Counted from the stretch's first letter, positions 1 through 6,060 are shown. The stretch: 6,766 nt of DNA from JADHUC01 sp964617665 (GCA_964617665.1 CAZUAH010000694.1:1-6766); one strand, 5' to 3'. Translations and numbers: made by a program. The notes: a model not told the origin generated them from the letters alone.

Positions 1-315
1 GAAACGCCGAAACAGGCCGCTCAACTCCACATAATCAGCAGCTTCACATAAGGACCGCATTAACGGCTTGTGCCACGACTGCCGATTAACGGCGTCAGAC
101 GAGCTGGGGCAAACAGGTTGCACGTTGTCAGGGCGGCGACCGATGTTGACTGAATGCATGGATGCCAGGATTCCTCCCATGGATGTTACTGGCCACGTTG
201 TCAACGGAAAACAGACTCCATGCCTATCAATTGGCTTCAGCCGGCTCTCGGAATGACATTCGTCGCTATTTGGCTGATCATCGGCCAAATCGTCATCGGC
301 GCTCGTGGCGATCAA
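1..315 (-). CDS. Doubtful partial ORF running off the left edge (hypothetical)
   Basis: A minus-strand frame is open from about base 370 to base 1, and any gene would continue past the window. The best-placed start is TTG at 315-313, which has GGGAG nine bases upstream. That would put it 13 bases after the GH88 stop codon, as a possible third gene of the operon. Alternative ATG starts at 180-178 and 159-157 lack well-spaced Shine-Dalgarno sites. The predicted peptide begins with an Asp-rich stretch (ADDDLADD) and ends at the edge with ELSGLFRRF; I recognise no family. Third-position GC is about 59%, close to background, and the peptide is rich in Cys, His and Ser, which argues against coding. 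It may simply be chance open frame. Confidence 0.2.
   Translation of the reverse strand, partial: MIATSADDDLADDQPNSDECHSESRLKPIDRHGVCFPLTTWPVTSMGGILASMHSVNIGRRPDNVQPVCPSSSDAVNRQSWHKPLMRSLCEAADYVELSGLFRRF
268..290. repeat. 23-base near-perfect dyad
   Basis: The arms ATTTGGCTGA and TCGGCCAAAT flank a three-base centre (TCA). Ten of eleven position pairs are Watson-Crick. The exception is a T/G pair, which would be a G-U wobble in a plus-strand RNA but an A/C mismatch in a minus-strand RNA. No U-tract follows on either side, so an intrinsic terminator is unlikely. It could be an operator for a neighbour beyond the left edge or a hairpin in the 3' region of the GH88 transcript. Confidence 0.5.
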
Positions 316-322
316 CGCTAAA

Positions 323-338
323 CGCTCCCTAGGGAGCG
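323..338 (-). terminator. 16-base perfect palindrome at the GH88 stop; weak terminator candidate
   Basis: CGCTCCCTAGGGAGCG is its own reverse complement and can fold as a 6-bp GC-rich stem with a CTAG loop. The GH88 stop codon TAG (331-329) lies in the loop. On the minus strand the hairpin is followed only by TTTAG, so the U-tract is poor. It may act as a weak transcription end or an mRNA-stabilising hairpin for the TraB/GH88 operon, or be a palindromic protein-binding site. The palindrome is plain in the sequence; its role is inferred. Confidence 0.35.
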
Positions 339-1708
339 AAGAACGTATAGTACGGTTCGCCGCGGATCACCCGCTGGGCGTACAAGGCCACTTCGCGCAA
401 GTGATAGTCGCCCCACATACAGGATTCGCCCCGAGGAGTCTTGGCCCCCTCTGGGACGTGGTCCCATCCTCGTGGCCGATGGTAGACGGCATGCAGCAAC
501 AAACCCTGATGGTCCGAATCGACGCCTAAGTAGGGCGCATCCAACAAGGTGCGCAGCACCGTCAAACCAGCCTGCCAATAGCGGTTACCATTTTCGCCAT
601 CACCTGCGTCCTGCAGATACCGTCCCAATCGAAGCAGCCCTTGCGCGGCAATCGCGGCAGCCGAACTATCGACGGGTTCATGATCGTTGAACGGCTCTGC
701 CGGACGGTTCTGGTAGTCGCCCATGGCAACCAACCCTGGTGCCCCTGTGTCCCAATATGGCACACCGTCCACCGGTGTCGACTCGATGAAGTAATCGCAA
801 GCCGCGCGGGCGGCCTTCAGCATCACCGCTTCTATCTCCTTGCGACCGCCAAACGCGTCCAGTTCATCATCCTCAAGAGTCCGCAGAAACTCCAGTTGCT
901 CAGGGTAGCCTGCCACGATCCAAGCCAGACCACGAGTCCAAGTAGTGAACGGGCTGTAACCCTGCTGCGTGCTGGGACACCGATACCGACCGTCATTCGT
1001 ATTGAAGATGCTCTCGTGAACCACGCGTCCACGTACATCATACGTGTCGCGTCCTTCACCGTAGTAGACGTTGTACTTGGCCGTCGTGCGAACGTGTTGA
1101 ATCATACGATCCAACAGCGAGACAGGTTCGTCGTTCTCGCCCATTAAGGCATGCCCTAGGCGGTGGCCCATGGCCAATGACCGGCACGATCGAATGGTGT
1201 CGGAAAACAGCGAGTGTGGTCCGTTGAACGAGTAGATGTACCCGTGACCGTCGATCGTTTCGCTCCACCGAGCTGCCTGTACTGCACCGCTGGCCTTCAA
1301 CGCAAGTTCGTAAAGGTCCAGTTCGCGCAGGTCGTGCAGAATACGGCCTTCAAGCATTAAACGCCGGAGATTGCCGTACGTGCTGACATTGTTGAAGCCG
1401 TGGTCGTGAACGCCGATGTGCGTAACGTGAGAGGCCATTCGACCGATCGTGTTGTCGCGGCCGATCTCCAGGAACGTCTCGTCCCCCGTGGCATCGAACT
1501 GCAAGACGGCCGAGCCAAATTCGAATCCCTGCGTCCACTCCGTCCAGCCCTGGGCTTGGTATTCTCCAGCCACGGTGAAGACGGGCGTGCCCGCCCTTGC
1601 GGCCGCAGTCTCGTTGATCGACACGATTTTCCGCGCCGACAATTCCCACAAACGCTCCAATGCCGGAGCCAAGTCCTTAGGCGATAAATCCTGGTTGATC
1701 TCGATCAT
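329..1708 (-). CDS. GH88-family unsaturated glucuronyl hydrolase-like protein (459 aa)
   Basis: Glycoside hydrolase family 88 enzymes hydrate and cleave the non-reducing 4,5-unsaturated uronic acid left by polysaccharide lyases. They act on short oligosaccharides and are usually cytoplasmic. Family landmarks appear in the expected order in an alpha/alpha-barrel-like protein: HDHGF with Asp102 and LFSDTIRS with Asp170 (the positions of the catalytic Asp88/Asp149 pair of Bacillus UGL), QGYSPFTTWTRGLAW (249-263), GVPYWDTGAP (315-324), VDSSAAAIAAQGLL (346-359), GLLLHAVYHRP (402-412) and MWGDYHLRE (431-439). There is no signal peptide, so it is probably cytoplasmic. At 459 residues it is longer than the roughly 380-residue founders. 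The ATG start overlaps the TraB stop as ATGA, so translation is probably coupled. No lyase or uronate-catabolism gene is nearby, so the substrate is unknown; rhamnogalacturonyl (GH105-like) activity cannot be excluded. Confidence 0.88.
   Translation of the reverse strand: MIEINQDLSPKDLAPALERLWELSARKIVSINETAAARAGTPVFTVAGEYQAQGWTEWTQGFEFGSAVLQFDATGDETFLEIGRDNTIGRMASHVTHIGVHDHGFNNVSTYGNLRRLMLEGRILHDLRELDLYELALKASGAVQAARWSETIDGHGYIYSFNGPHSLFSDTIRSCRSLAMGHRLGHALMGENDEPVSLLDRMIQHVRTTAKYNVYYGEGRDTYDVRGRVVHESIFNTNDGRYRCPSTQQGYSPFTTWTRGLAWIVAGYPEQLEFLRTLEDDELDAFGGRKEIEAVMLKAARAACDYFIESTPVDGVPYWDTGAPGLVAMGDYQNRPAEPFNDHEPVDSSAAAIAAQGLLRLGRYLQDAGDGENGNRYWQAGLTVLRTLLDAPYLGVDSDHQGLLLHAVYHRPRGWDHVPEGAKTPRGESCMWGDYHLREVALYAQRVIRGEPYYTFFAP
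1705..1708 (-). promoter_or_regulatory. ATGA stop/start overlap between the TraB-like and GH88 genes
   Basis: The upstream stop TGA (1707-1705) and the downstream start ATG (1708-1706) share bases as ATGA. Only an A-rich stretch (GTGAAAAAGA) precedes the start, with no strong Shine-Dalgarno site. GH88 translation therefore probably depends on ribosomes finishing the TraB-like gene. Confidence 0.7.
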
Positions 1709-2601
1709 TCTTTTTCACTCGAATCCTTGCGAACTAGCGACCAAGCCGGGAGCCACTCCGTCTTGACTCGCTTCATCCCGAAGTCCTTCTCCAGTCGACG
1801 CTGCATGTCCATCAGATGGCCGGCACCGTAGAAAACGGCGATTTTCTTTTTGCCACGATCCAGTTCGCGCTGCAGCACCTTGAACGCCTTCTTGTTGCGT
1901 TCGGTGACGATCGTCGATCCCTCGGGACCGTCGAACATGCTCATCTGGTCCTCCAGGTTCGTGAACTGCTCGGCCAACGCTAGCTTGAGGCGATGGGCTC
2001 GGTCCTCGGCAAAGAGAGCGGCCATGATTTGCCAATCGCTGCTGCCCATCGGATCCTTCGCCTGCTCGGCAAACCCGCGTCCCATAATGCGGAAGAACGT
2101 CCCTAACCAGGTTTCGTTACGCTTTTTCATCGTCTCCGAAAACTCTTCCGGGCTCATGTCAGCATGAACCATGTTCTTGCGCGTGTAGTCGATGCAGTCC
2201 AGTTGGTATTCCAACTCCAGGAGCGACTTCATTCCTACTTGCAGGCCCCCAACGGCACTACCCGGACCACGGCCCGGTTGCGGAACGTTGGCGTCCTCCC
2301 TCGCCACCAATTCGTACAGCACGGACTCATAGCCTTTGAACCGCTTATTCAGCTTGGTGTAGTAGGCTTTGTCCGCAACGTGAATTGCACCGATCAGATC
2401 TACCACTACTGTGCCGTTCTGCTCGTCTGTCGGCGCAAATCGAACAATCGCGGTCTCCAGGGCGATGGGGGCTTTGTCCTCACCCCGACGTATTCTGACG
2501 AAGCTGTCCGCGTCGTCCGTTTTCTGAGCGGCATAAGTCGAGCCGCCGCAGATGGTGACAGCGATGGCGGCAAGAAGACGTGTTCGATGGCGAAATCTCA
2601 T
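1705..2601 (-). CDS. Exported TraB/GumN (TIKI-like) family protein (298 aa)
   Basis: The protein belongs to the TraB/GumN/TIKI superfamily, which is marked by two GxxH motifs plus conserved Glu and Arg. All four are visible: GAIH (71-74), Glu97 in VLYELV, Arg235 in TERN, and GAGH (259-262). A middle segment with Tyr139 and HADMS (146-150) also resembles the family. Eukaryotic TIKI members are metal-dependent proteases and Enterococcus TraB reduces pheromone activity; the role of chromosomal bacterial members is mostly unknown. The N-terminus (RFRHRTR, then a hydrophobic run, then STYA before AQ) looks like a Sec signal peptide cut near residue 24. The -1 residue before the single Cys18 is Ile, so it is probably not a lipoprotein. 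It should be periplasmic or envelope-associated. It is the first gene of a two-gene operon with GH88. Proteolytic activity is inference only. Confidence 0.82.
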   Translation of the reverse strand: MRFRHRTRLLAAIAVTICGGSTYAAQKTDDADSFVRIRRGEDKAPIALETAIVRFAPTDEQNGTVVVDLIGAIHVADKAYYTKLNKRFKGYESVLYELVAREDANVPQPGRGPGSAVGGLQVGMKSLLELEYQLDCIDYTRKNMVHADMSPEEFSETMKKRNETWLGTFFRIMGRGFAEQAKDPMGSSDWQIMAALFAEDRAHRLKLALAEQFTNLEDQMSMFDGPEGSTIVTERNKKAFKVLQRELDRGKKKIAVFYGAGHLMDMQRRLEKDFGMKRVKTEWLPAWSLVRKDSSEKE

Positions 2602-2678
2602 AGCAACCCACTCGTTACATAAAGAAGTTGGAAATCGGCCGCCGGTACGTAACCTAACGCAACGGGTCGACCGACCAA

Positions 2679-2708
2679 AGTATACGGCGCGCGGCCGGTT
2701 GATGGCAA
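2679..2708 (-). promoter_or_regulatory. Sigma70-like promoter for the TraB/GH88 operon
   Basis: On the minus strand the -35 box TTGCCA (2708-2703, five of six to consensus) and the -10 box TATACT (2684-2679, five of six) are separated by 18 bases. Transcription would begin near 2672, leaving a leader of about 70 bases before the ATG at 2601. A palindromic GGTCGACC (2665-2672) sits at the predicted start site. Confidence 0.55.
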
Positions 2709-2759
2709 TTCTCGGTAACGAATGCTGCTCTGGAAGAATGGGTTAAAAAAAAAGACTGT

Positions 2760-2881
2760 AAAATCTAGGCGGACCTTGCGGCGGGGAGAACTTCAATCAT
2801 ACTGGGGCTTGACGATTGGGCCTTGAGCCCAATTGACTCTTTAGCCTCCCAGGTCCCTGCCCCACCTGTGGAGGCGTTTTT
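2760..2881 (+). ncRNA. Candidate small RNA or attenuated leader ending at an intrinsic terminator
   Basis: A plus-strand intrinsic terminator ends at 2881, yet no plus-strand gene precedes it: the gene to the left is transcribed away from it. Some transcript must therefore start between about 2602 and 2844. It would contain a perfect 7-bp stem-loop, ATTGGGC/GCCCAAT with loop CTTGA (2815-2833), just before the terminator stem. Possible -10 sequences are TAAAAT (2759-2764), just after a nine-A tract, or CATACT (2798-2803) with a poor TTGCGG upstream; neither has a good -35 box, so the 5' end is uncertain. It does not match the SRP, tmRNA or RNase P RNA hallmarks I know. It could be a stand-alone RNA or the terminated leader of the gene at 3112. 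Confidence 0.4.
2844..2881 (+). terminator. Intrinsic terminator with no upstream gene
   Basis: The left arm GCCTCCCAGGT (2844-2854) pairs with the right arm ACCTGTGGAGGC (2864-2875), giving 11 base pairs with one unpaired base around a nine-base loop. Five T follow at 2877-2881. On the opposite strand the hairpin is followed by CTAAAGAG, so it works only rightward. It lies about 230 bases before the beta-barrel gene. Confidence 0.75.
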
Positions 2882-2971
2882 ATGCGCTGGACTGGGTTTG
2901 AGGCAGGACAGACGCGATTTTCCGCAAGGCTTATCTTTCTTACTCAACTTTTGCGACGGTCCAGTCCGATA

Positions 2972-2990
2972 CTACCGACACAAACGGTAG
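2972..2990 (+). other. Stem-loop in the leader of the beta-barrel gene
   Basis: CTACCG (2972-2977) and CGGTAG (2985-2990) form a perfect 6-bp stem around the loop ACACAAA. No T-run follows, so it is not a terminator. It may be part of a structured 5' leader or a binding site. Confidence 0.3.
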
Positions 2991-3093
2991 AACTCGTTCG
3001 ATCCACATACGTGGCCAATCACGTCCGAGCGTTTCATGCGCTTGCGCCCGTCAACGGGGTTAGACGGCTGATTGGCTTGAGACATCGCAACCC

Positions 3094-3103
3094 AAAGGGG
3101 TGG
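3094..3103 (+). promoter_or_regulatory. Shine-Dalgarno site that sets the start at 3112
   Basis: AAAGGGGTGG lies eight bases before ATG 3112. A GTG at 3100 in the same frame would add four residues but sits inside this purine-rich site and has none of its own. ATG 3112 also places the signal peptide at the very N-terminus. It is therefore preferred. Confidence 0.7.
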
Positions 3104-3111
3104 AAACGACC

Positions 3112-4392
3112 ATGTCGCTAAAAAGAACCATGCGTGTTTTGGTGGGAGTGATCGCGGCCTTGGTGCTGGCACCATCGGTGAACGCTCAATTCGGACAGTT
3201 CAATGACAGTTTGCCTTTTGGTGCCCACGAACATTCGTATACGGACCAACTGCTGCACGAACCGTTCTATCATCCGTTCGTCGAGCCGGGCTATTTCAAC
3301 CACGACCTGCAATTCTTCGCGCCGGCCGCCGACATCGACGGATATGGCGGCCCGGTGATGCGGACAGGCTGGTTTGGCTCGTATTCCCGGATGTACCTTC
3401 GTGTGTCGCGTCCGGACCATTTGGACTCGTTCGATAGGATGGACCGTACGTGGGGTAATCGATGGGATTTGGGCTACATGATCGACGATGTCGATCACGA
3501 TCACGGCTGGTTGTTCTCATATATGCATGTCGATGGGCCGAACGCCTATGACACAGTAATACGAGAGCGCGTCAACCGGCTAAATGAAGACGACGAAGGG
3601 CGTCCGGAGCCGGACACTGGCCAAGGCGGGCAGCAGCAGCAAGACGACGTTGTCGAGCCGCCAATCGATAGAAACAATGTCGGACCGCCGAATCGGCAGC
3701 GGAATTACTACGTGAACGATAGCCTTAACTTGGGCAAGTTGAGCAACGTCGAATTGAACAAGATATTCCGCATGGAGCCGCTAAACCGCGGTGGGCTGCT
3801 GGAACCATTCTTCGGCGTCCGCTACACCAAGTTCGACAGCCTTGACCAAGATCAGACTTACATCCGATACGACGAGGATGGATTCGTGTTCCTCGATCCC
3901 CCGTTTCCGCCCGCCGATCCTACAGACCCAGACTTTGTCGATATCGGCGACACCGAGATCGAGGACTTGATCACCGATCGATTCCGGTATGTCAACCACA
4001 TGGTTGGCGGACAGCTGGGTTTCCGGTGGCTGTACCGACTCAACCGCTGGAACCTATCCAGCGAGGTGCGAGCGTTTGCCTTCCATAATTTCCAGCAAAT
4101 GCAGCGTCGGGTTGACATCGAACGGACGTACTACGACGGCGGCGGTCAAGGTTCCGAGGTCGAAGGCGTGGTTAACTACCGGAATACAGAGAACTACCAC
4201 GCAACCGCGACAGTGGTGGGTACGGATATCCGAGCCGAAGCGGCGTACGAAGTCACGCGCGATGTATCCTTGAACTTCGGCATGCAATTCCTAGGTCTCT
4301 TCACGGGGGTCGGCCGCGGACGAAGCCTGGCATTGAACTCGCAGGACCTAATCATGGTTGGTGGAACGTTTGGCGTGGTTGTTAATCACTAG
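3112..4392 (+). CDS. Secreted, probable outer-membrane beta-barrel protein of planctomycete type (426 aa)
   Basis: A clear Sec signal peptide (KRTMR, then a hydrophobic run, cut after PSVNA at residue 25) directs export. The mature part is rich in Tyr, Phe, Trp, Asp and Asn, with alternating strand-like segments such as EPFFGVRYTKF (231-241), MVGGQLGFRWLYRL (297-310), WNLSSEVRAFAFHNF (313-327) and IRAEAAYEVTRDVSLNFGMQFLGL (373-396, in part). The end, LIMVGGTFGVVV (413-424), resembles a closing strand. This fits the exported beta-barrel proteins common in planctomycetes (BBP7/DUF1551-like or related families); the exact family is not certain. Residues 158-193 form an acidic, Gln/Pro-rich low-complexity insert (GGQQQQDDVVEPP). 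No catalytic motif is seen, so a structural or pore role is only a guess. It is a single gene with its own terminator. Confidence 0.72.
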   Translation: MSLKRTMRVLVGVIAALVLAPSVNAQFGQFNDSLPFGAHEHSYTDQLLHEPFYHPFVEPGYFNHDLQFFAPAADIDGYGGPVMRTGWFGSYSRMYLRVSRPDHLDSFDRMDRTWGNRWDLGYMIDDVDHDHGWLFSYMHVDGPNAYDTVIRERVNRLNEDDEGRPEPDTGQGGQQQQDDVVEPPIDRNNVGPPNRQRNYYVNDSLNLGKLSNVELNKIFRMEPLNRGGLLEPFFGVRYTKFDSLDQDQTYIRYDEDGFVFLDPPFPPADPTDPDFVDIGDTEIEDLITDRFRYVNHMVGGQLGFRWLYRLNRWNLSSEVRAFAFHNFQQMQRRVDIERTYYDGGGQGSEVEGVVNYRNTENYHATATVVGTDIRAEAAYEVTRDVSLNFGMQFLGLFTGVGRGRSLALNSQDLIMVGGTFGVVVNH

Positions 4393-4423
4393 ACACGCGT
4401 CCACAAGTTGCTCGACACACAAG

Positions 4424-4451
4424 AACCCGGCTCTTTCCGACGAGCCGGGTT
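4424..4451. terminator. Strong terminator shared by two convergent genes
   Basis: AACCCGGCTC (4424-4433) and GAGCCGGGTT (4442-4451) form a perfect 10-bp stem with an eight-base loop. On the plus strand TTTCTCTTT follows, 31 bases after the beta-barrel stop. On the minus strand TTCTTGTG follows, about 58 bases after the LarA-like stop. It probably ends both transcripts, with better support for the rightward one. The rest of the 116-base gap holds nothing else I can identify. Confidence 0.8.
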
Positions 4452-4508
4452 TCTCTTTGCAGTGACGACTGTGACGGACTTCGTAGAGACGTATGCGTAT
4501 CCGGCGAC

Positions 4509-5783
4509 TTACTGTATCCGAGTGTCGTGCGCCCAGAGACCAAGTGCCGGATTGCTGATGTAGAACACCTTCTCGCCGTCCGGCATGACGTTCCAGCCTT
4601 CGTTCAGTTGATCGGGGGCATAGCGACGCTGCATTTCGTCCAGGTCGCCGTATTGGTAACCAACGCCTTCGACCTCCTCTCGGGACAGTTCGCCCGGGCA
4701 GTAGGTGATGGCGAATCGCTTCTCCGACGAGCCGTGAATTAGATGCGCGGCCGCAGAGAGGTTGTTACGCAGATCCTCGTTCTCTTCAACGAAACGCATG
4801 ATCTCCGGCGTTGTGCGGTAGCCGTACTTGCGAATCAGTCGGTCGATCTCCGGATCTTCTCCGAAAGTACGGACGGCCGGTGCCAGGACGATCAATTCGC
4901 CGTCGTCTGCGATGGCCATACGAGTACGATACACCGACTTGTTGCCCAGCCATGTGCTGTGAAACTCCTCCGGGTCCAAATACACCACAACCTTCTGCAT
5001 TTCCTCCTGCAGAATGGTGAAGTTGACCTGGACGGAAAGCTCGGCGGCTCGCTCGAAACATTCGTGATCGTCGCCAATGAACAGACCGCGCGTGACCAAC
5101 TGGCCCGATTCGTTCGAACCCACGACCGTCAGTACGTATACCAGGGGAAGATGGCCGCATAGAGTGTCTTGGGCATGGTTCAGAATGCGCCGTAGCGGGG
5201 TGTCTGCACGGCCCATCATTCGTTCCATGCCGTACGCTGCGCCGATGAAGTGGCTTTCGTTGATTCCTTCGGCCCCGCCGGTGCCAATGAAGACGTTCTT
5301 ATTGTAATTGGCCATGCCGATCACTTCATGCGGGACGACTTGCCCGATGGAGAGGATCAGGTCGTGTCCGCCTTCCCATACCAGCTTGTTCAACTGGACC
5401 GGCCAAGGCTTCGAACAGATTCCCTCCGAGACCTGGGACACAAAATCGGCGGGCACTTCGCCGATGGTGATCACGTCCTCGCGCCAGCGATGCTCGCGAA
5501 AGAGCGATTTGGGCACGCCCGGGAACATCTTCTCCAATTGCCACTCCGGCATAGGCACGTGTGTCCCCAACGCCGGCATCACGTCCGTCAGCCGATCGCC
5601 AAAGTACTCATGTGTCATGCACGTCAGCAATCCCGCACGGCTATTGAGGCGAGTGAAGTCCGGCGGCAACGCAAGAACCCGTTGACGCTCGCCCAACTGT
5701 TCAAAGCAGCCCGTCAGGCCTTTCCGAAGTTGGTCATCCGTCAATTCCGATGTGGGTGACCCTTCTGCCAAGTACAACGTCAT
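4509..5783 (-). CDS. LarA-family (DUF2088) nickel-pincer 2-hydroxyacid racemase/epimerase homologue (424 aa)
   Basis: LarA enzymes use a nickel-pincer nucleotide cofactor to racemise lactate or, in homologues, to racemise or epimerise other 2-hydroxy acids. Key residues of Lactobacillus plantarum LarA have counterparts at matching spacing: PDFTR (41-45, Asp72/Arg75), His75 in GTHVPM (His108, acid/base), His152 in VVPHE (His174, acid/base), Lys162 ten residues on (Lys184, cofactor tether), His178 (His200, nickel ligand, the same +26 from His152) and Lys282 in GNKSVYRTR (near Lys298). The usual Gly-rich loop before the tether lysine is replaced by GMANYNK (156-162). No signal peptide is present, so it is cytoplasmic. 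AAAGGG precedes the ATG at a workable distance. No larB, larC or larE cofactor gene is in the window. The substrate cannot be read from the sequence, so no gene symbol is given. Confidence 0.85.
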   Translation of the reverse strand: MTLYLAEGSPTSELTDDQLRKGLTGCFEQLGERQRVLALPPDFTRLNSRAGLLTCMTHEYFGDRLTDVMPALGTHVPMPEWQLEKMFPGVPKSLFREHRWREDVITIGEVPADFVSQVSEGICSKPWPVQLNKLVWEGGHDLILSIGQVVPHEVIGMANYNKNVFIGTGGAEGINESHFIGAAYGMERMMGRADTPLRRILNHAQDTLCGHLPLVYVLTVVGSNESGQLVTRGLFIGDDHECFERAAELSVQVNFTILQEEMQKVVVYLDPEEFHSTWLGNKSVYRTRMAIADDGELIVLAPAVRTFGEDPEIDRLIRKYGYRTTPEIMRFVEENEDLRNNLSAAAHLIHGSSEKRFAITYCPGELSREEVEGVGYQYGDLDEMQRRYAPDQLNEGWNVMPDGEKVFYISNPALGLWAHDTRIQ

Positions 5784-6060
5784 GCTCTTGCCCTTTCATT
5801 TGCTCCAGAGAAACGCGCCGCAGACCTTTTTCGCGGGGAGGGACGCACACCACGCTCGCCTTCCGCTCTGTTAGCAGCACATGATGTAATTGTACCAAAC
5901 CCGGCTTGCGTGCGAACCGCGCTAGAGGATTGACTGCTTGGCCGAAACAGCCCAAAGGCTACGTCCATAGGAGTCGAATGGCTCGCGAAAGAGGCAAAAA
6001 ACTGGCTTGTTAGCGTTGCCGTAGGAATTGAGGACTGGCAACCGCGACCGCCGAGCGTGA
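5784..6060. other. 277-base intergenic region upstream of the LarA-like gene
   Basis: No gene is supported here; short minus-strand frames (for example 5734-5955 and 5780-5968) overlap the LarA-like start or lack family resemblance. Visible elements are a possible promoter (5889-5916), an inverted repeat GTTGCC/GGCAAC (6015-6020 and 6037-6042) and, beyond it on the minus strand, a run of six T (6001-5996). The repeat plus T-run could be a poor terminator for the GGDEF gene, but 13 bases separate the stem from the T-run. Confidence 0.4.
5889..5916 (-). promoter_or_regulatory. Possible sigma70-like promoter for the LarA-like gene
   Basis: On the minus strand TTCGCA (5916-5911, four of six to the -35 consensus) and TACAAT (5894-5889, five of six to the -10 consensus) are 16 bases apart. 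A start near 5882 would leave a leader of about 100 bases. The position suits a single-gene transcript for the LarA-like protein. Confidence 0.4.

Larger units (their letters stand above)
1..328. other. Non-coding or weakly coding stretch downstream of the GH88 gene
   Basis: No recognisable gene lies here. What can be seen is a 23-base near-perfect dyad at 268-290 and a 16-base perfect palindrome at 323-338 that overlaps the GH88 stop codon. There are also short direct repeats: CACGTTGTCA at 121-130 and 194-203, ATTAACGGC at 59-67 and 85-93, and CATGGATG at 157-164 and 178-185. A minus-strand frame stays open to the left edge (separate entry). A 62-codon plus-strand frame from TTG 68 has no ribosome binding site or family resemblance and is not called. 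Confidence 0.5.
2602..3111. other. 510-base divergent intergenic region with promoter, orphan terminator and hairpins
   Basis: This gap separates the leftward TraB-like gene from the rightward beta-barrel gene. It holds a minus-strand sigma70-like promoter (2679-2708), a run of nine A (2745-2753), a plus-strand stem-loop (2815-2833), an intrinsic terminator (2844-2881), a stem-loop (2972-2990), a CCAC/GTGG dyad (3003-3014) and a Shine-Dalgarno site (3094-3103). Short open frames across it (for example 2765-2947 minus and 2882-3121 plus) cross the terminator and have no family resemblance. I could not find a convincing promoter for the rightward gene. Confidence 0.6.

Noticed and set aside
641..1147. 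168-codon plus-strand open frame
   Set aside because: It lies entirely antisense to the GH88 gene, whose motifs are unmistakable; it is an opposite-strand shadow without family resemblance.
2164..2622. 152-codon plus-strand open frame
   Set aside because: It is antisense to the TraB-like gene, including its signal peptide and GAIH motif, and no ribosome binding site precedes it.
2745..2753. Run of nine A as an UP element or slippage site
   Set aside because: It is too far upstream of the minus-strand -35 box to act as an UP element, and no coding frame crosses it; it is mentioned only as context for the candidate RNA.
2765..2947. 60-codon minus-strand frame in the divergent gap
   Set aside because: It spans the intrinsic terminator hairpin, has no recognisable family, and its composition fits structured non-coding DNA better.
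3100..3111. Upstream GTG start for the beta-barrel gene
   Set aside because: The GTG is part of the Shine-Dalgarno stretch that serves ATG 3112, and using it would only push the signal peptide inward.
3118..3504. 128-codon minus-strand open frame
   Set aside because: It is antisense to the beta-barrel gene and its signal peptide region; no independent support.
5250..5759. 169-codon plus-strand open frame
   Set aside because: It is antisense to the well-supported LarA-like gene, and its His/Arg-rich composition is typical of reverse-strand shadows.
6015..6042. GTTGCC/GGCAAC inverted repeat as terminator of the GGDEF gene
   Set aside because: The stem is only six base pairs with a 16-base loop, and the T-run lies 13 bases beyond it, so it does not meet the pattern of an intrinsic terminator.
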